NCBI GenBank assembly: GCA_029202525.1
Contig: CP119325.1
Span: 3,756,001-3,820,000 of the forward strand
Direction: 5' to 3'
Origin: Candidatus Pseudomonas phytovorans
GTDB lineage: Bacteria > Pseudomonadota > Gammaproteobacteria > Pseudomonadales > Pseudomonadaceae
DNA length: 64,000 nucleotides
The translations under genes and the position numbers were made by a program. Shown in pieces: positions 33,165 through 42,065 of the stretch (within the stretch, counting starts at the first letter, position 1; each line of letters begins with the position of its first letter). The notes below the pieces were generated by a model. That model had not been told where the DNA came from. It worked only from the letters and a program-made list of their open reading frames with translations, and did no database searches.

Positions 33165-33180
33165 TCGTCCGATAAGACTA
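33165..33180 (-). promoter_or_regulatory. regulon dyad box for the leftward SDR-SnoaL-OYE-ligase-DUF1302 operon
   Basis: Read leftward: TAGTCT-tatc-GGACGA followed by TG, 99 bp before the ATG at 33065. A -10-like GTTAAT ends 23 bp after the box. Confidence 0.7.
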
Positions 33181-33213
33181 CGCAGCTGTGCTTGCCCATA
33201 TGCCGCAAGCAAG

Positions 33214-33229
33214 TGGTCTGAATGGACGA
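33214..33229 (+). promoter_or_regulatory. regulon dyad box for the rightward MFS-hsaD-flavoenzyme operon
   Basis: Read rightward: TGGTCT-gaat-GGACGA followed by TG, 62 bp before the GTG at 33292. It is 33 bp from the oppositely oriented box at 33165-33180, so the divergent promoter has one box per direction. Confidence 0.68.
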
Positions 33230-33291
33230 TGTGCCCGAGCATGATCGGCGCCACGCTCCTGCTCACTAGAACAAAACCGGGAGCACCCGTC

Positions 33292-34626
33292 GTGAACTCT
33301 TCCAACCCCGTTACCTGGCGTAGCCACTACGCACTGTTCGTGCTGGCCGTGATTTACATCTTCAACTACATCGACCGGCAGTTGATGGCGATCCTGATCG
33401 AGCCGGTCAAGGCGGAGTTCGGCATTTCCGACACGGGCATCGGCCTGCTCTCGGGGGTGACCTTCGCGGTGTTCTATACCCTCTTCGGCTTCCCCTTGGG
33501 CCGGCTTTCCGACCGTATCGGGCCGAAGCCGGTGATTGCCGCCTGCTGCATTGCCTGGAGTGTGATGACCATGGCCTGCGGCCTGGCCACCAGTTTCTGG
33601 CTGCTGGTACTGGCGCGGATCGGCGTAGCGGTCGGTGAAGCCGGCGGCACGGCGCCTTCGGTGGCGATGATTTCGCAGCTTTACCCGGCAAAAAACCGCT
33701 CCACTGCCCTGTCCATCCTGATGCTCGGCTCAAGCTTCGGCGCCATATTCGGCCTCGGCTTCGGTGGCTGGATCGCCCAGCATTACGGCTGGCGCTCGGC
33801 GTTCCTGATCATTGGCGTACCGGGCATCCTGCTGGGGCTGTTGCTGTGGCTCACTGTTCGGGCGCCGGCAATTGCCAGCGAAATGCAGACCAAGGTCCAA
33901 GTGATTCAGGAAGGCTGGGCGAAGACGGTGGCCAAGCTGATGGAAACCCCCTCGTTCCTGTGGCTGGTGCTGACCGGCGCGTCCAGCGCTATCGCCGGCT
34001 ATGCGATCGGCACCTGGAGCCCGAGTTTCCTGATCCGCTCCCACGGCTTGAACCTGCAGGATGCGGGCTTTCTGGTCGGTGTGGTAGGCGGCAGCGGCGC
34101 CACCTTCGGCACCCTGGCCTGCGGCATCATTTCCGACCGCATGGCCCGCCGTGATGCGGGCTGGCAGATCGGCGTACCGCTGCTTGCCACCCTGGTCAGT
34201 ATCCCGTTCGGCTTGGCGTACTTCCTCTGGCCAACCGGCATTCTGTTCCATCTGGGCAGCACCCCGGTACCGGCCGCGTTCCTGTTCTATGCAGGCTTTG
34301 CCTTCTTTGGTACCTGGTGGGCAACCCCATGCCTGGGTGCCGTCACGCATCTGTTCCCGGCTGCGCGCCTGGCCCAGGCCACTTCAATCTTCGTCATGGC
34401 CATGACCCTGTTGGGTGTCGGCGTCGGCCCGCTGTTGATCGGTGTCCTCAGCGACCTGTTTGCCCCGTCCCTCGGCACAGAAGCGCTGCGTTACGCCCTG
34501 GCCACCTCCATTTCGATGCTGATGCTCTCCACCGTATTCCTGGGCATGGCCCTGCCCCGCTACCGCGCTCAACTGCAGCGCTCGGCTGCACCGACTGCCA
34601 CACCTGAAAATGCCGTAACTGCCTGA
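33292..34626 (+). CDS. MFS transporter, spinster-like
   Basis: 444-residue major facilitator with twelve predicted membrane segments: YALFVLAVIYIFNYIDRQLM is helix 1, GFPLGRLSDRIGPKPVI the loop 2-3 motif, and RIGVAVGEAGGTAPSVAMI a helix 4-5 signature typical of spinster-like sugar/lipid carriers. GTG 33292 with GGGAG upstream was preferred to the ATG at 33229, which lies within the operator. It is followed 17 bp later by hsaD. Transport of a steroid or degradation product across the inner membrane is inferred. Confidence 0.85.
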   Translation: MNSSNPVTWRSHYALFVLAVIYIFNYIDRQLMAILIEPVKAEFGISDTGIGLLSGVTFAVFYTLFGFPLGRLSDRIGPKPVIAACCIAWSVMTMACGLATSFWLLVLARIGVAVGEAGGTAPSVAMISQLYPAKNRSTALSILMLGSSFGAIFGLGFGGWIAQHYGWRSAFLIIGVPGILLGLLLWLTVRAPAIASEMQTKVQVIQEGWAKTVAKLMETPSFLWLVLTGASSAIAGYAIGTWSPSFLIRSHGLNLQDAGFLVGVVGGSGATFGTLACGIISDRMARRDAGWQIGVPLLATLVSIPFGLAYFLWPTGILFHLGSTPVPAAFLFYAGFAFFGTWWATPCLGAVTHLFPAARLAQATSIFVMAMTLLGVGVGPLLIGVLSDLFAPSLGTEALRYALATSISMLMLSTVFLGMALPRYRAQLQRSAAPTATPENAVTA

Positions 34627-34643
34627 TCAATGGAGATTCGAAG

Positions 34644-35474
34644 ATGTCAGAACAAGACCTACCGTTGCCTATCGGCCACTTCGTCACCCTCGACAACGGC
34701 CTGCGCCTGCATTACCTCGACGAAGGCAGCGGCCCCGTCGTGGTGTGGTTGCATGGCAGTGGCCCGGGCGCCAGTGGCTACAGCAACTTCAAGGGCAACT
34801 ACCCCGACTTCGTCGCGGCCGGCTTTCGTAACCTGGTGATCGACCTGCCTGGCTTCGGCCGCTCGGACAAACCCGACAACGTCCAGTACAACCTGGAATT
34901 CTTCGTCAACGCCGTGTCCGGCTTGCTCAAGGCCCTTGAAGTGCAGCGCTGCACCCTGCTCGGCAACTCGCTGGGGGGCGCCATCGCCATTGGCCTGGGG
35001 TTGGCCGAACCGCAATTGCTCGACAAGCTGATCCTGATGGCCCCGGGCGGTGTCGAGGAGCGCGAAACCTATTTCAAGAAGATCGGCATTCAGCGCATGG
35101 TCGAGCTGTTCAACGCAGGCCCGCTCGACATCGACAAAATGCGCCAGATCATGAGCCTGCAGCTGTTCGATTCCTCGCAACTGCCCGACAGCCTGCTGGC
35201 CGAACGCGTTGCCGTGGCCCGATATCAGCCGCACTGCCTGTTCTCGACCATGATGGTGCCGAACATGACCGAGCGCCTTGAAGAGCTGCGCGTCCCGATT
35301 CTGGGGTTCTGGGGCACCAACGACAACTTCAACCCGGTTGGTGGCGCAATGAAAGTGCTCGACAACGCCCCTGACGCCCGCTTTATTCTGCTCAATCGCT
35401 GTGGACACTGGGTTCAGGTGGAGCACCGTGAGTTGTTCAACCGTTCCTGCCTCGAGTTCCTGCGCCAAGCCTAG
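34644..35474 (+). CDS. hsaD: HsaD/TesD meta-cleavage product hydrolase (4,9-DSHA hydrolase)
   Basis: 276-residue alpha/beta hydrolase of the C-C-bond (MCP) type: HGSGPGASGYSNFKGN oxyanion region, nucleophile Ser109 in GNSLGG, Asp227 (GTNDNF) and His255 (CGHWVQVE). It hydrolyses 4,9-DSHA, the product of HsaC, to HIP-type DOHNAA and 2-hydroxyhexa-2,4-dienoate. The closest alternative would be BphD/CumD-type hydrolases; context decides for HsaD. Encoded in the middle of the plus-strand operon under the box at 33214. Confidence 0.92.
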   Translation: MSEQDLPLPIGHFVTLDNGLRLHYLDEGSGPVVVWLHGSGPGASGYSNFKGNYPDFVAAGFRNLVIDLPGFGRSDKPDNVQYNLEFFVNAVSGLLKALEVQRCTLLGNSLGGAIAIGLGLAEPQLLDKLILMAPGGVEERETYFKKIGIQRMVELFNAGPLDIDKMRQIMSLQLFDSSQLPDSLLAERVAVARYQPHCLFSTMMVPNMTERLEELRVPILGFWGTNDNFNPVGGAMKVLDNAPDARFILLNRCGHWVQVEHRELFNRSCLEFLRQA

Positions 35475-35556
35475 TCGCCGTACGCAACGTACCTTGCGAC
35501 AGCAGCAACCTGGCCGCTGTCGTATCGACTGGCTTCTACCAAGGGCTGACATAACA

Positions 35557-37686
35557 ATGACAAAACTCTCCCACTTGCTTGAGCCTGGCCGCATCGGCCC
35601 CCTTCAACTGCGTAATCGCATCATCATGGCGCCCATGGGCTCCAACTTCGCCGAAGCCGACGGGCAGTGCGGCGAACGTATCCAGGCCTACTACGAAGCA
35701 CGTGCCGAAGGCGGTGCCGGGCTGTTGATCATGGGTGTGTGCGCCGTCGCCTTCCCCGCCGGTACCGCCGAGCCTTACCAGGTCGGCGTCTCTTCTGATG
35801 AATTCATCCCGGGCCTTGCCCAACTGGCTGAACGCGTGCACAGGCACGGCGCAAAGATCGCCATGCAGTTGCAGCACGCCGGTAAGAACGCCATACGGGA
35901 CATGGCTGCGGGCCGGCCGCTGTGGGTACCGTCGCTGCCCCCGGCCAGTAACTCCGACATGATGCAGGCCTTGACCCCGGAAGAGCTCGCCTCCTTTGTC
36001 AGTGCCGTTCGCGGTCGCAAAGGCGGGATCGAGATGCGGGTGATGGACCACAACGACATCGCACAGATGGTCGAATGGTTCGCCGCCGCCGCCGGGCGTG
36101 CGCAGCGCGCCGGGTTCGATGGCGTGGAAATCCATGCCGCGCACAACTACATCATCGCCGGCTTTCTATCGCCGTATTACAACCGCCGTGAAGATGCCTA
36201 CGGTGGCGCACTGGAAAACCGTGCGCGCTTGCTACTTGAGGTGCTGGCCGCCATCCGCGCGCGGGTTGGCGCCGGCTTTGGCGTCTGGCTGCGGCTCGAT
36301 GCCGAAGAGCTGCTCACCCCCGGTGGCATCACCCTCGACGATGCCAAGGCGATTGCCCGCCTGGCGCAAAGCGCGGGCGCCGATGCGGTCAGTGTCTCGG
36401 CCTATGCCATGACCAGTAGCGGCGTGGCCTTTACCGAAGCGCCGCTGGTGCAAAAGCCGGCGGCCTTTCTCGAATGGACAGCGGCCATCAAGCAGTGCGT
36501 GAGCATTCCGGTGATTGCCGTCGGGCGTATCGAGCCTGAAACCGGCGACGCAGCGATTGCTGCCGGCCAGTGCGATTTCATTGCCATGGGCCGCAAGTTG
36601 CTTGCCGACCCACAATTGCCGAACAAACTGCAGGCCGGGCAGCTGCAGGCCGTTCGACCGTGCATTTACTGTTATGTGTGCGTCAGCCAGATCTTCATCA
36701 ACCAACGGGTCAAATGCGCGGTCAACCCGCAAACCGGCCATGAAAGCGAGCGCATCATCACGCCAGTGGCAGCCGCGCAACATGTTGCGGTGGTCGGCGG
36801 TGGCCCGGCGGGCCTGGAAGCCGCACGCGTGGCGGCCTTGCGTGGCCATCGCGTGACGCTGCTTGAGCGCAGTGACCGCCTGGGCGGTACCTTGTTCTTT
36901 GCGGCCCTCGCCTACCCCGAGAACGGTCGCCTGCTCGACAATCTGCTGTACCAGGTGCGGCAACTGCCCATCGATGTACGCATGGGCAGTACTGTAGATG
37001 CAGCCCTGCTGCGCGACCTGGGCGTCGATCAGGTGATTGTTGCCACCGGCGCACAGCGCGCCGCGCCGGACATCCCCGGCGCCGAGCAGGATCATGTATG
37101 GAGCGGTGATGAACTGCGCCGGCTGATGACCGGCGACCGCGCCGAAGAGATTGCCCGGCGCAAGCTGTCACTGACGCAACGCACCCTGATGAAGGCCGGC
37201 AACCTGATCGGCGTCACCGACAGCACCGAAGCCATGCAAAAGCTGTCACGGGTGTGGATGCCCTTGGGCAAGCGCGTGATCATTGTCGGCGGTGGGCTGG
37301 TGGGGCTGGAACTGGCGGAGTTCCTGATTGCGCGTGGGCGCCAGGTTTGCGTGCTGGAAAGCAGTGGCCACCTGGGCCGGGAACTGGCGATTGTGCGGCG
37401 TTGGCGGGTGCTGCATGGCATCCGGGTGCACGGTGGGCAGCTGCTGACCGGGGTGAGCGTTACCGCCATCGACGGTAACCGCGTGCGCTATCAGACAGCC
37501 GAAGGTGAAGCTGCCGAGGTGCGTGGTGATTCGGTGGTGCTGGCCAGTGGTGCGACGCCTGATACCCGCCTGAGCGATGCACTGAGCAGCGCCGGACTGA
37601 AGGTGGTCAGCATTGGTGACTGCCAGAGCCTGGGGTATATCGAAGGCGCCATCGCCGCAGGCAATCGCGCTGGGCGAGAAGCCTGA
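35557..37686 (+). CDS. NADH:flavin oxidoreductase/2,4-dienoyl-CoA reductase family, Fe-S flavoenzyme (BaiCD/BaiH-like)
   Basis: 709 residues. An N-terminal OYE-type FMN barrel (~1-370: LEPGRIGPLQLRNRIIMAPMGS, QLQHAGKNA, GVEIHAAHNYIIAGFLSPYYNRR, in parts) is followed by a 4Fe-4S cluster motif near 368-386 and a C-terminal FAD/NADH domain (VAVVGGGPAGLEAA; VIIVGGGLVGLELAEFL). The cluster cysteines are spaced C-x2-C-x2-C-x11-C, as in trimethylamine dehydrogenase, not C-x2-C-x3-C as in E. coli FadH. BaiCD and BaiH of gut clostridia are bile-acid members of this broad family, so reduction or oxidation of a steroid ring enone is a candidate role. Start ATG at 35557; upstream in-frame ORF to 35401 overlaps hsaD. 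Confidence 0.85.
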   Translation: MTKLSHLLEPGRIGPLQLRNRIIMAPMGSNFAEADGQCGERIQAYYEARAEGGAGLLIMGVCAVAFPAGTAEPYQVGVSSDEFIPGLAQLAERVHRHGAKIAMQLQHAGKNAIRDMAAGRPLWVPSLPPASNSDMMQALTPEELASFVSAVRGRKGGIEMRVMDHNDIAQMVEWFAAAAGRAQRAGFDGVEIHAAHNYIIAGFLSPYYNRREDAYGGALENRARLLLEVLAAIRARVGAGFGVWLRLDAEELLTPGGITLDDAKAIARLAQSAGADAVSVSAYAMTSSGVAFTEAPLVQKPAAFLEWTAAIKQCVSIPVIAVGRIEPETGDAAIAAGQCDFIAMGRKLLADPQLPNKLQAGQLQAVRPCIYCYVCVSQIFINQRVKCAVNPQTGHESERIITPVAAAQHVAVVGGGPAGLEAARVAALRGHRVTLLERSDRLGGTLFFAALAYPENGRLLDNLLYQVRQLPIDVRMGSTVDAALLRDLGVDQVIVATGAQRAAPDIPGAEQDHVWSGDELRRLMTGDRAEEIARRKLSLTQRTLMKAGNLIGVTDSTEAMQKLSRVWMPLGKRVIIVGGGLVGLELAEFLIARGRQVCVLESSGHLGRELAIVRRWRVLHGIRVHGGQLLTGVSVTAIDGNRVRYQTAEGEAAEVRGDSVVLASGATPDTRLSDALSSAGLKVVSIGDCQSLGYIEGAIAAGNRAGREA

Positions 37687-37689
37687 GGC

Positions 37690-37723
37690 AAAAAAAAACC
37701 CAGGTGCTTACCTGGGTTTTTTT
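37690..37723. terminator. bidirectional rho-independent terminator
   Basis: 7-bp stem CCCAGGT/ACCTGGG (37699-37705 and 37710-37716) with a 4-base loop, preceded by eight A and followed by seven T. It separates the convergent plus-strand flavoenzyme gene and minus-strand DUF1329 gene. Confidence 0.9.
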
Positions 37724-37733
37724 GGCTTCGCCG

Positions 37734-39116
37734 TTACCGCCCCATCGCCCTCGCCGCATCGGCGGTGTACATGTCCGGGGTGAATTTGGCTTCGTTGAGA
37801 ATCGGCCCTTTCTTCGATTCGTTGGTCATGGCGTAGCCGGTGTACTGGCCCGAGTTCAGGTCCATGAAGAACTGCGAACCGGCCTGCCAGGCGCTCATGT
37901 CCGGGTGGTAGTAGTAGTTGATCATCGCGTGCTTCCACAGCGCACCACGGCTGTCATAGTTGTCCGAAACCACCGCGTTCCAGGTGTCTTCGTCGATAAA
38001 CAGCACACGCTTGCCGTAGACATGGCGGTAACCCTCTTTCAACTTGGCCTCAAGCACCCATACGCGGCGCAGCTCGTAGCGCATGTAGTCGGGGTTGGGG
38101 TGGTTGGGGGTAAGCATGTCGGCGTACTTGATGTCACCGGTATTGGGTTTGAAGGCGTTGGCCGGCACATAGACTTCGCGTTTGCCGATCAGCGTCCAGT
38201 TGAAGCGCTCGGGCGAGCCGTTGTAAAGGCGGTCTTCGTCAACCGTCATGGTGCCATTGGTGCCGATCATCGGTTGATCGTAACCGTAGCCAGGCAGTTG
38301 TCGCACGCGCCGGGTGGACGGGCTGTAGCTCCAGGCCTGGCGTGGGTTGGCGAGGAAGTTGTAGGGCTCTTGGGAAATACTCACCACACCGTTGTCACGC
38401 ACCGGCTTCAAGGTGGTGTTCCAGCTCATGGCCTGTATCTGGCTTTCGGTTTTTGGCTCGACGGTCGGTGAGTTGGCCTGCGAGAGGTTGCGTGCATGGG
38501 CGCGGCCCCAACCGATGCTGCCGTTTGGCAACACCGAAGCCAGGTCGCTGACCTTTTCTTCGGTGTAGGCCCGTGCCGGCAGCTGGTGGTTCCACAGCAG
38601 CTCCATGCCGTTTTTCGGAATAGGGAACGGTACCTGGCCAATCCCCTCGATGCCCATGCCGTCGTCGACCAGCTTGGCGCTCAGGGCGTTCTTCATCGCC
38701 CGCTCGCAGACATAGTCCGGGTAACGGAAGTCCCGATGGCCTGGGTAGATGTTCATTTTGTAGGTGGTGGGATAGCGCTTGAGCAAGGCCTTCTGGCCTT
38801 CGGTCAAATGGCTTTCGTACTGGCCCATGTTCTGCGCGGTGATCACCAGGATGGGCTTTTCGTTGGCGTAAGGGTCGACCGGTTGATCGCCAGAAAACTT
38901 CACATGGTTCCAGCCCGGCACTTCGCCCAGGTATTTGCCGGTGTAAGGCGGGATGGTGCCCTCGGCATTACCGGCTTTCTCGGCACCGACACAGGTCAGC
39001 TCCTTACCGAGCTTGGCAGCCTCTTCAGGCGACACTTGCGCAAGTGCGTTGCCTTGCAGGCCGACATTGGCGGCCACTGCAGCTACGAACATCACGCCTT
39101 TTGTTGTTATTTTCAT
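37734..39116 (-). CDS. DUF1329 family exported protein
   Basis: 460 residues with a signal peptide (MFVAAVAANVGLQGNALAQVS) and the DUF1329 core: YPTTYKMNIYPGHRDF, NGMELLWNH, YSPSTRRVRQLPGYGYD, ELRRVWVLEA and KRVLFIDEDTW. This LolA/LppX-like periplasmic or outer-membrane-associated family is nearly always found with DUF1302 barrels in clusters for steroids and other hydrophobic compounds, and may shuttle substrate. Start at 39116 has AAGGAG six bases upstream. It forms a monocistron between its own box (39185) and the terminator at 37690. Confidence 0.88.
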   Translation of the reverse strand: MKITTKGVMFVAAVAANVGLQGNALAQVSPEEAAKLGKELTCVGAEKAGNAEGTIPPYTGKYLGEVPGWNHVKFSGDQPVDPYANEKPILVITAQNMGQYESHLTEGQKALLKRYPTTYKMNIYPGHRDFRYPDYVCERAMKNALSAKLVDDGMGIEGIGQVPFPIPKNGMELLWNHQLPARAYTEEKVSDLASVLPNGSIGWGRAHARNLSQANSPTVEPKTESQIQAMSWNTTLKPVRDNGVVSISQEPYNFLANPRQAWSYSPSTRRVRQLPGYGYDQPMIGTNGTMTVDEDRLYNGSPERFNWTLIGKREVYVPANAFKPNTGDIKYADMLTPNHPNPDYMRYELRRVWVLEAKLKEGYRHVYGKRVLFIDEDTWNAVVSDNYDSRGALWKHAMINYYYHPDMSAWQAGSQFFMDLNSGQYTGYAMTNESKKGPILNEAKFTPDMYTADAARAMGR

Positions 39117-39184
39117 CGGTTGGCTCCTTCGCAGACCAGGACTACTGGGGTACCTCCATTGTTCCTGATCTGCTGGGGAGTACA

Positions 39185-39200
39185 TCGTCCGGAAAGACTA
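39185..39200 (-). promoter_or_regulatory. regulon dyad box upstream of the DUF1329 gene
   Basis: Read toward the gene: TAGTCT-ttcc-GGACGA followed by TG, 68 bp before the ATG. A -10-like AACAAT ends 25 bp after the box. It lies right after the CoA-ligase stop (39206). Confidence 0.7.
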
Positions 39201-39205
39201 ATCAG

Positions 39206-40894
39206 TCAGGCACCGACCAATAATTCCTTGAGTTGCGCCTTGACCACCTTGCCAGACGCATTGCGCGGCAGCGGATCACGTTGCAGGTGTACCTCGGCCG
39301 GTACCTTGTAGGCCGCCAGGCGCTGGCCGATAAAGGCACACACCTGGTCCTGGGTCGGCGCTGGCTGCAGCTCGCTGCGCAACACCAGGACCAGGCGCTC
39401 GCCCAGTTCCTCATCGGCCAGGGCAAAGGCGGCCGCCTCGGTCACCCCGGGCATTTCGCAGATACACGATTCCACTTCACTGGCGGATATCTTCTCACCC
39501 GCACGGTTGATCAGGTCCTTGGCGCGGTCGGTGATGTACAGGAAGCCCTCCTCGTCCAGGTGGCCAATATCACCGGTGTCCAGCCAACCGTCGCGCAAGG
39601 TCTCGGCACTGGCTTCAGGCAGCCGCCAGTAAGCGTTCATCAGGGTCGGCGAACGTAGCCAGATCAAACCGCTGCGCCCCGCCGGTAGCGGTGAATACGG
39701 GTCCGGCCCAATGCATACATCCACGATCGGCAGCGGCCAGCCCACCGAGTCGGGTTTGTAGACGAACTGATCGCCGCCCACTGCGGCACCGATGCCGTTG
39801 CTTTCGGTCAAGCCATAGCCACTGCCACCAATTGCATGGGGCTTGCGCTTGCTGATATGCGCCAGCAGCCGACTGGAGGCCACCGCCCCGCCCAGGCCGA
39901 GGCCGTACAGGCTGTCGCTGTCGGTGCTGGCAAACCGCGGCGAGCCAAGCAATTGCTGCATCATTACCGGTGCGCCATTGAACTGGGTACAGCGCTCATC
40001 TCGAATCAGGTCGAAGGCTTTGTCCACGTCCCATTTGTACATCAGCAACAACCGCCGGCCGCTGCGCAGCCCCAGCAAAAACTGCGCATGCAGGCCACTG
40101 ACATGGAACAGCGGCACCGCCATCAGGTTGGTCGGTGCCAGGCCACTGGCGATCACCGCCTGGATCCGCTCGGGCGAACTCACGGCGCAGAACGCCGACT
40201 GGAACTCCAGTGCCGCCAGTGCCTGGCAAATGGCCCGATGGCTGGACAGCACGCCCTTGGCCCGGCTGGTGGTGCCTGAGGTATAGAGGATCAGCGCCGG
40301 GTCAGCCGGATTGATCTCGATGGCCGGCAACGCCAGCAGCGGCCCCTGGATCAGCGCCTCGAAACGCTGGCAGTTGGCCGATAATGCTTGCCCCGCCGGC
40401 ATGCCAACCACAATGCTGACCAGTCGCTGTGCCAGCAGGTCGCTCGTCAGCAATTGCAGGCGTTGCTCGTCACAGACCAGCACCTGCGCACCGCTGTCTT
40501 GCAGGCCATGGAACAGTTCGTCACGCAGGCCCCAGCTGTTCAACGGCACGCACACCGCGCCACAGCGCTGGACCGCAACAAAGGCCACCAGCCAGGCAGG
40601 CTGATTGCGCATGGCAATGGCCACCCGGTCCCCCTGCTTTACCCCGAAGCGCTGCGCCAGTTGCGCAGCCAGGCGGTCGACCTGATCGAAAAACCCGGCA
40701 AACGTCAGCCGCTGCTGCTCCCACACCAGAAACTCTCGCTCGCCGTGTGCACGGCCTGCATCGATGGCTTCGAGCAAGTTCGCCGGTGCACGGCGAAAAT
40801 ACCGCAGGCCGTCGTCGGGCGAAGACACCACCTCGAACGGCGAACCCGGGCCGATCAACTGCTGCCAGGCATTGCGCCACTGTTCCAGCTTCAT
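39206..40894 (-). CDS. AMP-forming acyl-CoA ligase of the side-chain operon
   Basis: 562-residue ANL ligase: ILYTSGTTSRAKGVLSSH (AMP-binding P-loop), VPLFHVSGLHAQFLL, GSGYGLTESNG, GWLDTGDIGHLDEEGFLYITDRAKDLINRAGEKIS (in parts) and PRNASGKVVKAQL with the catalytic Lys. The likely substrate is a steroid carboxylate; because it is in the operon with chsE1/E2/H1/H2/ltp2, activation of the C22 (C20-carboxylate) acid formed after the first side-chain cycle is the best guess. It starts 3 bp after the preceding acyl-CoA dehydrogenase stop and is the last gene of the operon. Confidence 0.87.
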   Translation of the reverse strand: MKLEQWRNAWQQLIGPGSPFEVVSSPDDGLRYFRRAPANLLEAIDAGRAHGEREFLVWEQQRLTFAGFFDQVDRLAAQLAQRFGVKQGDRVAIAMRNQPAWLVAFVAVQRCGAVCVPLNSWGLRDELFHGLQDSGAQVLVCDEQRLQLLTSDLLAQRLVSIVVGMPAGQALSANCQRFEALIQGPLLALPAIEINPADPALILYTSGTTSRAKGVLSSHRAICQALAALEFQSAFCAVSSPERIQAVIASGLAPTNLMAVPLFHVSGLHAQFLLGLRSGRRLLLMYKWDVDKAFDLIRDERCTQFNGAPVMMQQLLGSPRFASTDSDSLYGLGLGGAVASSRLLAHISKRKPHAIGGSGYGLTESNGIGAAVGGDQFVYKPDSVGWPLPIVDVCIGPDPYSPLPAGRSGLIWLRSPTLMNAYWRLPEASAETLRDGWLDTGDIGHLDEEGFLYITDRAKDLINRAGEKISASEVESCICEMPGVTEAAAFALADEELGERLVLVLRSELQPAPTQDQVCAFIGQRLAAYKVPAEVHLQRDPLPRNASGKVVKAQLKELLVGA

Positions 40895-40897
40895 GTT

Positions 40898-42052
40898 CTA
40901 GTTCTCCAAAGACGCGAAAGCGGCGTAACGCGCACACTGGAAGTCACTGTCACCCAGGCACGCCTGGGCCACGCGAATCCGCTTGAGGTAAAGGCCGACG
41001 TCCAGCTCATCGGTGACACCGATGCCACCGTGCATCTGTACCGCCTCGTTGCTGACCTGGGCGGCCACCTCACCGGCTTTCCATTTGCCCAGGCTCACCC
41101 GCCGGCCGCGCTCGGCCGCGCTCAATGCGCTGTCGTCGAGCGCGGCCAATGCCGCCATTACAGCGCTGCGGGCCAGCTGCAACTCCACATGCAAGCGCGC
41201 AGCCCGATGCTGCAGGGCCTGGAACGAACCGATGGGCACGTCGAACTGCACGCGGGTCTTCAGGTAATCCAGGGTCATGGCGAACAGTTGCTCGGCGGCG
41301 CCGAGCATTTCGGCAGCCAGGCACGCACGCCCCCGGTCCAGGGCCTCGTCCAGCACCGGCCACGCCGCGCCGAGCGTACCGAGCAAGGCGTCGCTGCCCA
41401 CGTACACGGCACTCAAGCGCAGCCGCGCGCAATTGCGCGAGTCGATCAGGGTCAATGCGCTGACCTGCACGCCCGGCGTGTTCGCCGGTATCAGGAATAC
41501 ACTGATGCCCTGCGTTTCACCTGCACGGCCACGGGTGCGCGCCGCTACCAGGTACGCATCGGCGCCCAGGCCATCGATGACGAAGAACTTCTCGCCATCC
41601 AGACGATAACCACCAGACTCGGCCGTCGCGGTCAGTGCCGTGTGCTCGGGGGCATGACGCGGCTTTTCATCCAGTGCCAGCGCCAGGCGCCGCTCGCCAC
41701 TGATCACCGCCGTCAGCCACTGGTCCTGTTGCGCAGCGCTGCCCGCCAGATGGATCAGCGAGCCACCGAGCACCACGCTGGACAACAAGGGGGAGGCCGA
41801 AAGGTTTCTGCCCATGGCCTCAAAAACCGGCCCCAGGCCCATGCAGCCGAATTCAAGCCCGCCCAACGCCTCGGGAAATGGAATGCCGCTCCAGCCCAGG
41901 CCCACTGCTTCTTGCCACAGTTGCGGGTCATACCCAGGCGCACTTGCCGCGTCGCGCAGGCGCCGCTGCGCCGCTACCGGGCTACGCGCCGCCAGAAAGT
42001 CGCGGGCGCTGTCGGCCAACAGGCGTTGCTCTTCGCTATACACCAGACTCAT
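40898..42052 (-). CDS. acyl-CoA dehydrogenase subunit
   Basis: 384 residues. Acyl-CoA dehydrogenase fold with SLVYSEEQRLLADSARDFL, FPEALGGLEFG, VQFDVPIGSFQALQHRAAR and QMHGGIGVTDELDVGLYL. The C-terminus lacks the EGT-type catalytic segment, and Ala-rich helices dominate, so it is probably the non-catalytic partner of a heterotetramer with the product of 42066, 13 bp upstream. ATG 42052 has GGGAG seven bases upstream; a TTG at 42058 was rejected. The pair could be the Scd1A/B-like enzyme of the first bile-acid side-chain cycle. Confidence 0.85.
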   Translation of the reverse strand: MSLVYSEEQRLLADSARDFLAARSPVAAQRRLRDAASAPGYDPQLWQEAVGLGWSGIPFPEALGGLEFGCMGLGPVFEAMGRNLSASPLLSSVVLGGSLIHLAGSAAQQDQWLTAVISGERRLALALDEKPRHAPEHTALTATAESGGYRLDGEKFFVIDGLGADAYLVAARTRGRAGETQGISVFLIPANTPGVQVSALTLIDSRNCARLRLSAVYVGSDALLGTLGAAWPVLDEALDRGRACLAAEMLGAAEQLFAMTLDYLKTRVQFDVPIGSFQALQHRAARLHVELQLARSAVMAALAALDDSALSAAERGRRVSLGKWKAGEVAAQVSNEAVQMHGGIGVTDELDVGLYLKRIRVAQACLGDSDFQCARYAAFASLEN

Positions 42053-42065
42053 TTTCAAACTCCCC

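Noticed and set aside
33229..33291. Upstream ATG extending the MFS protein by 21 residues
   Set aside because: It overlaps the operator and the extension lacks homology-like or hydrophobic character; GTG 33292 has a ribosome site.
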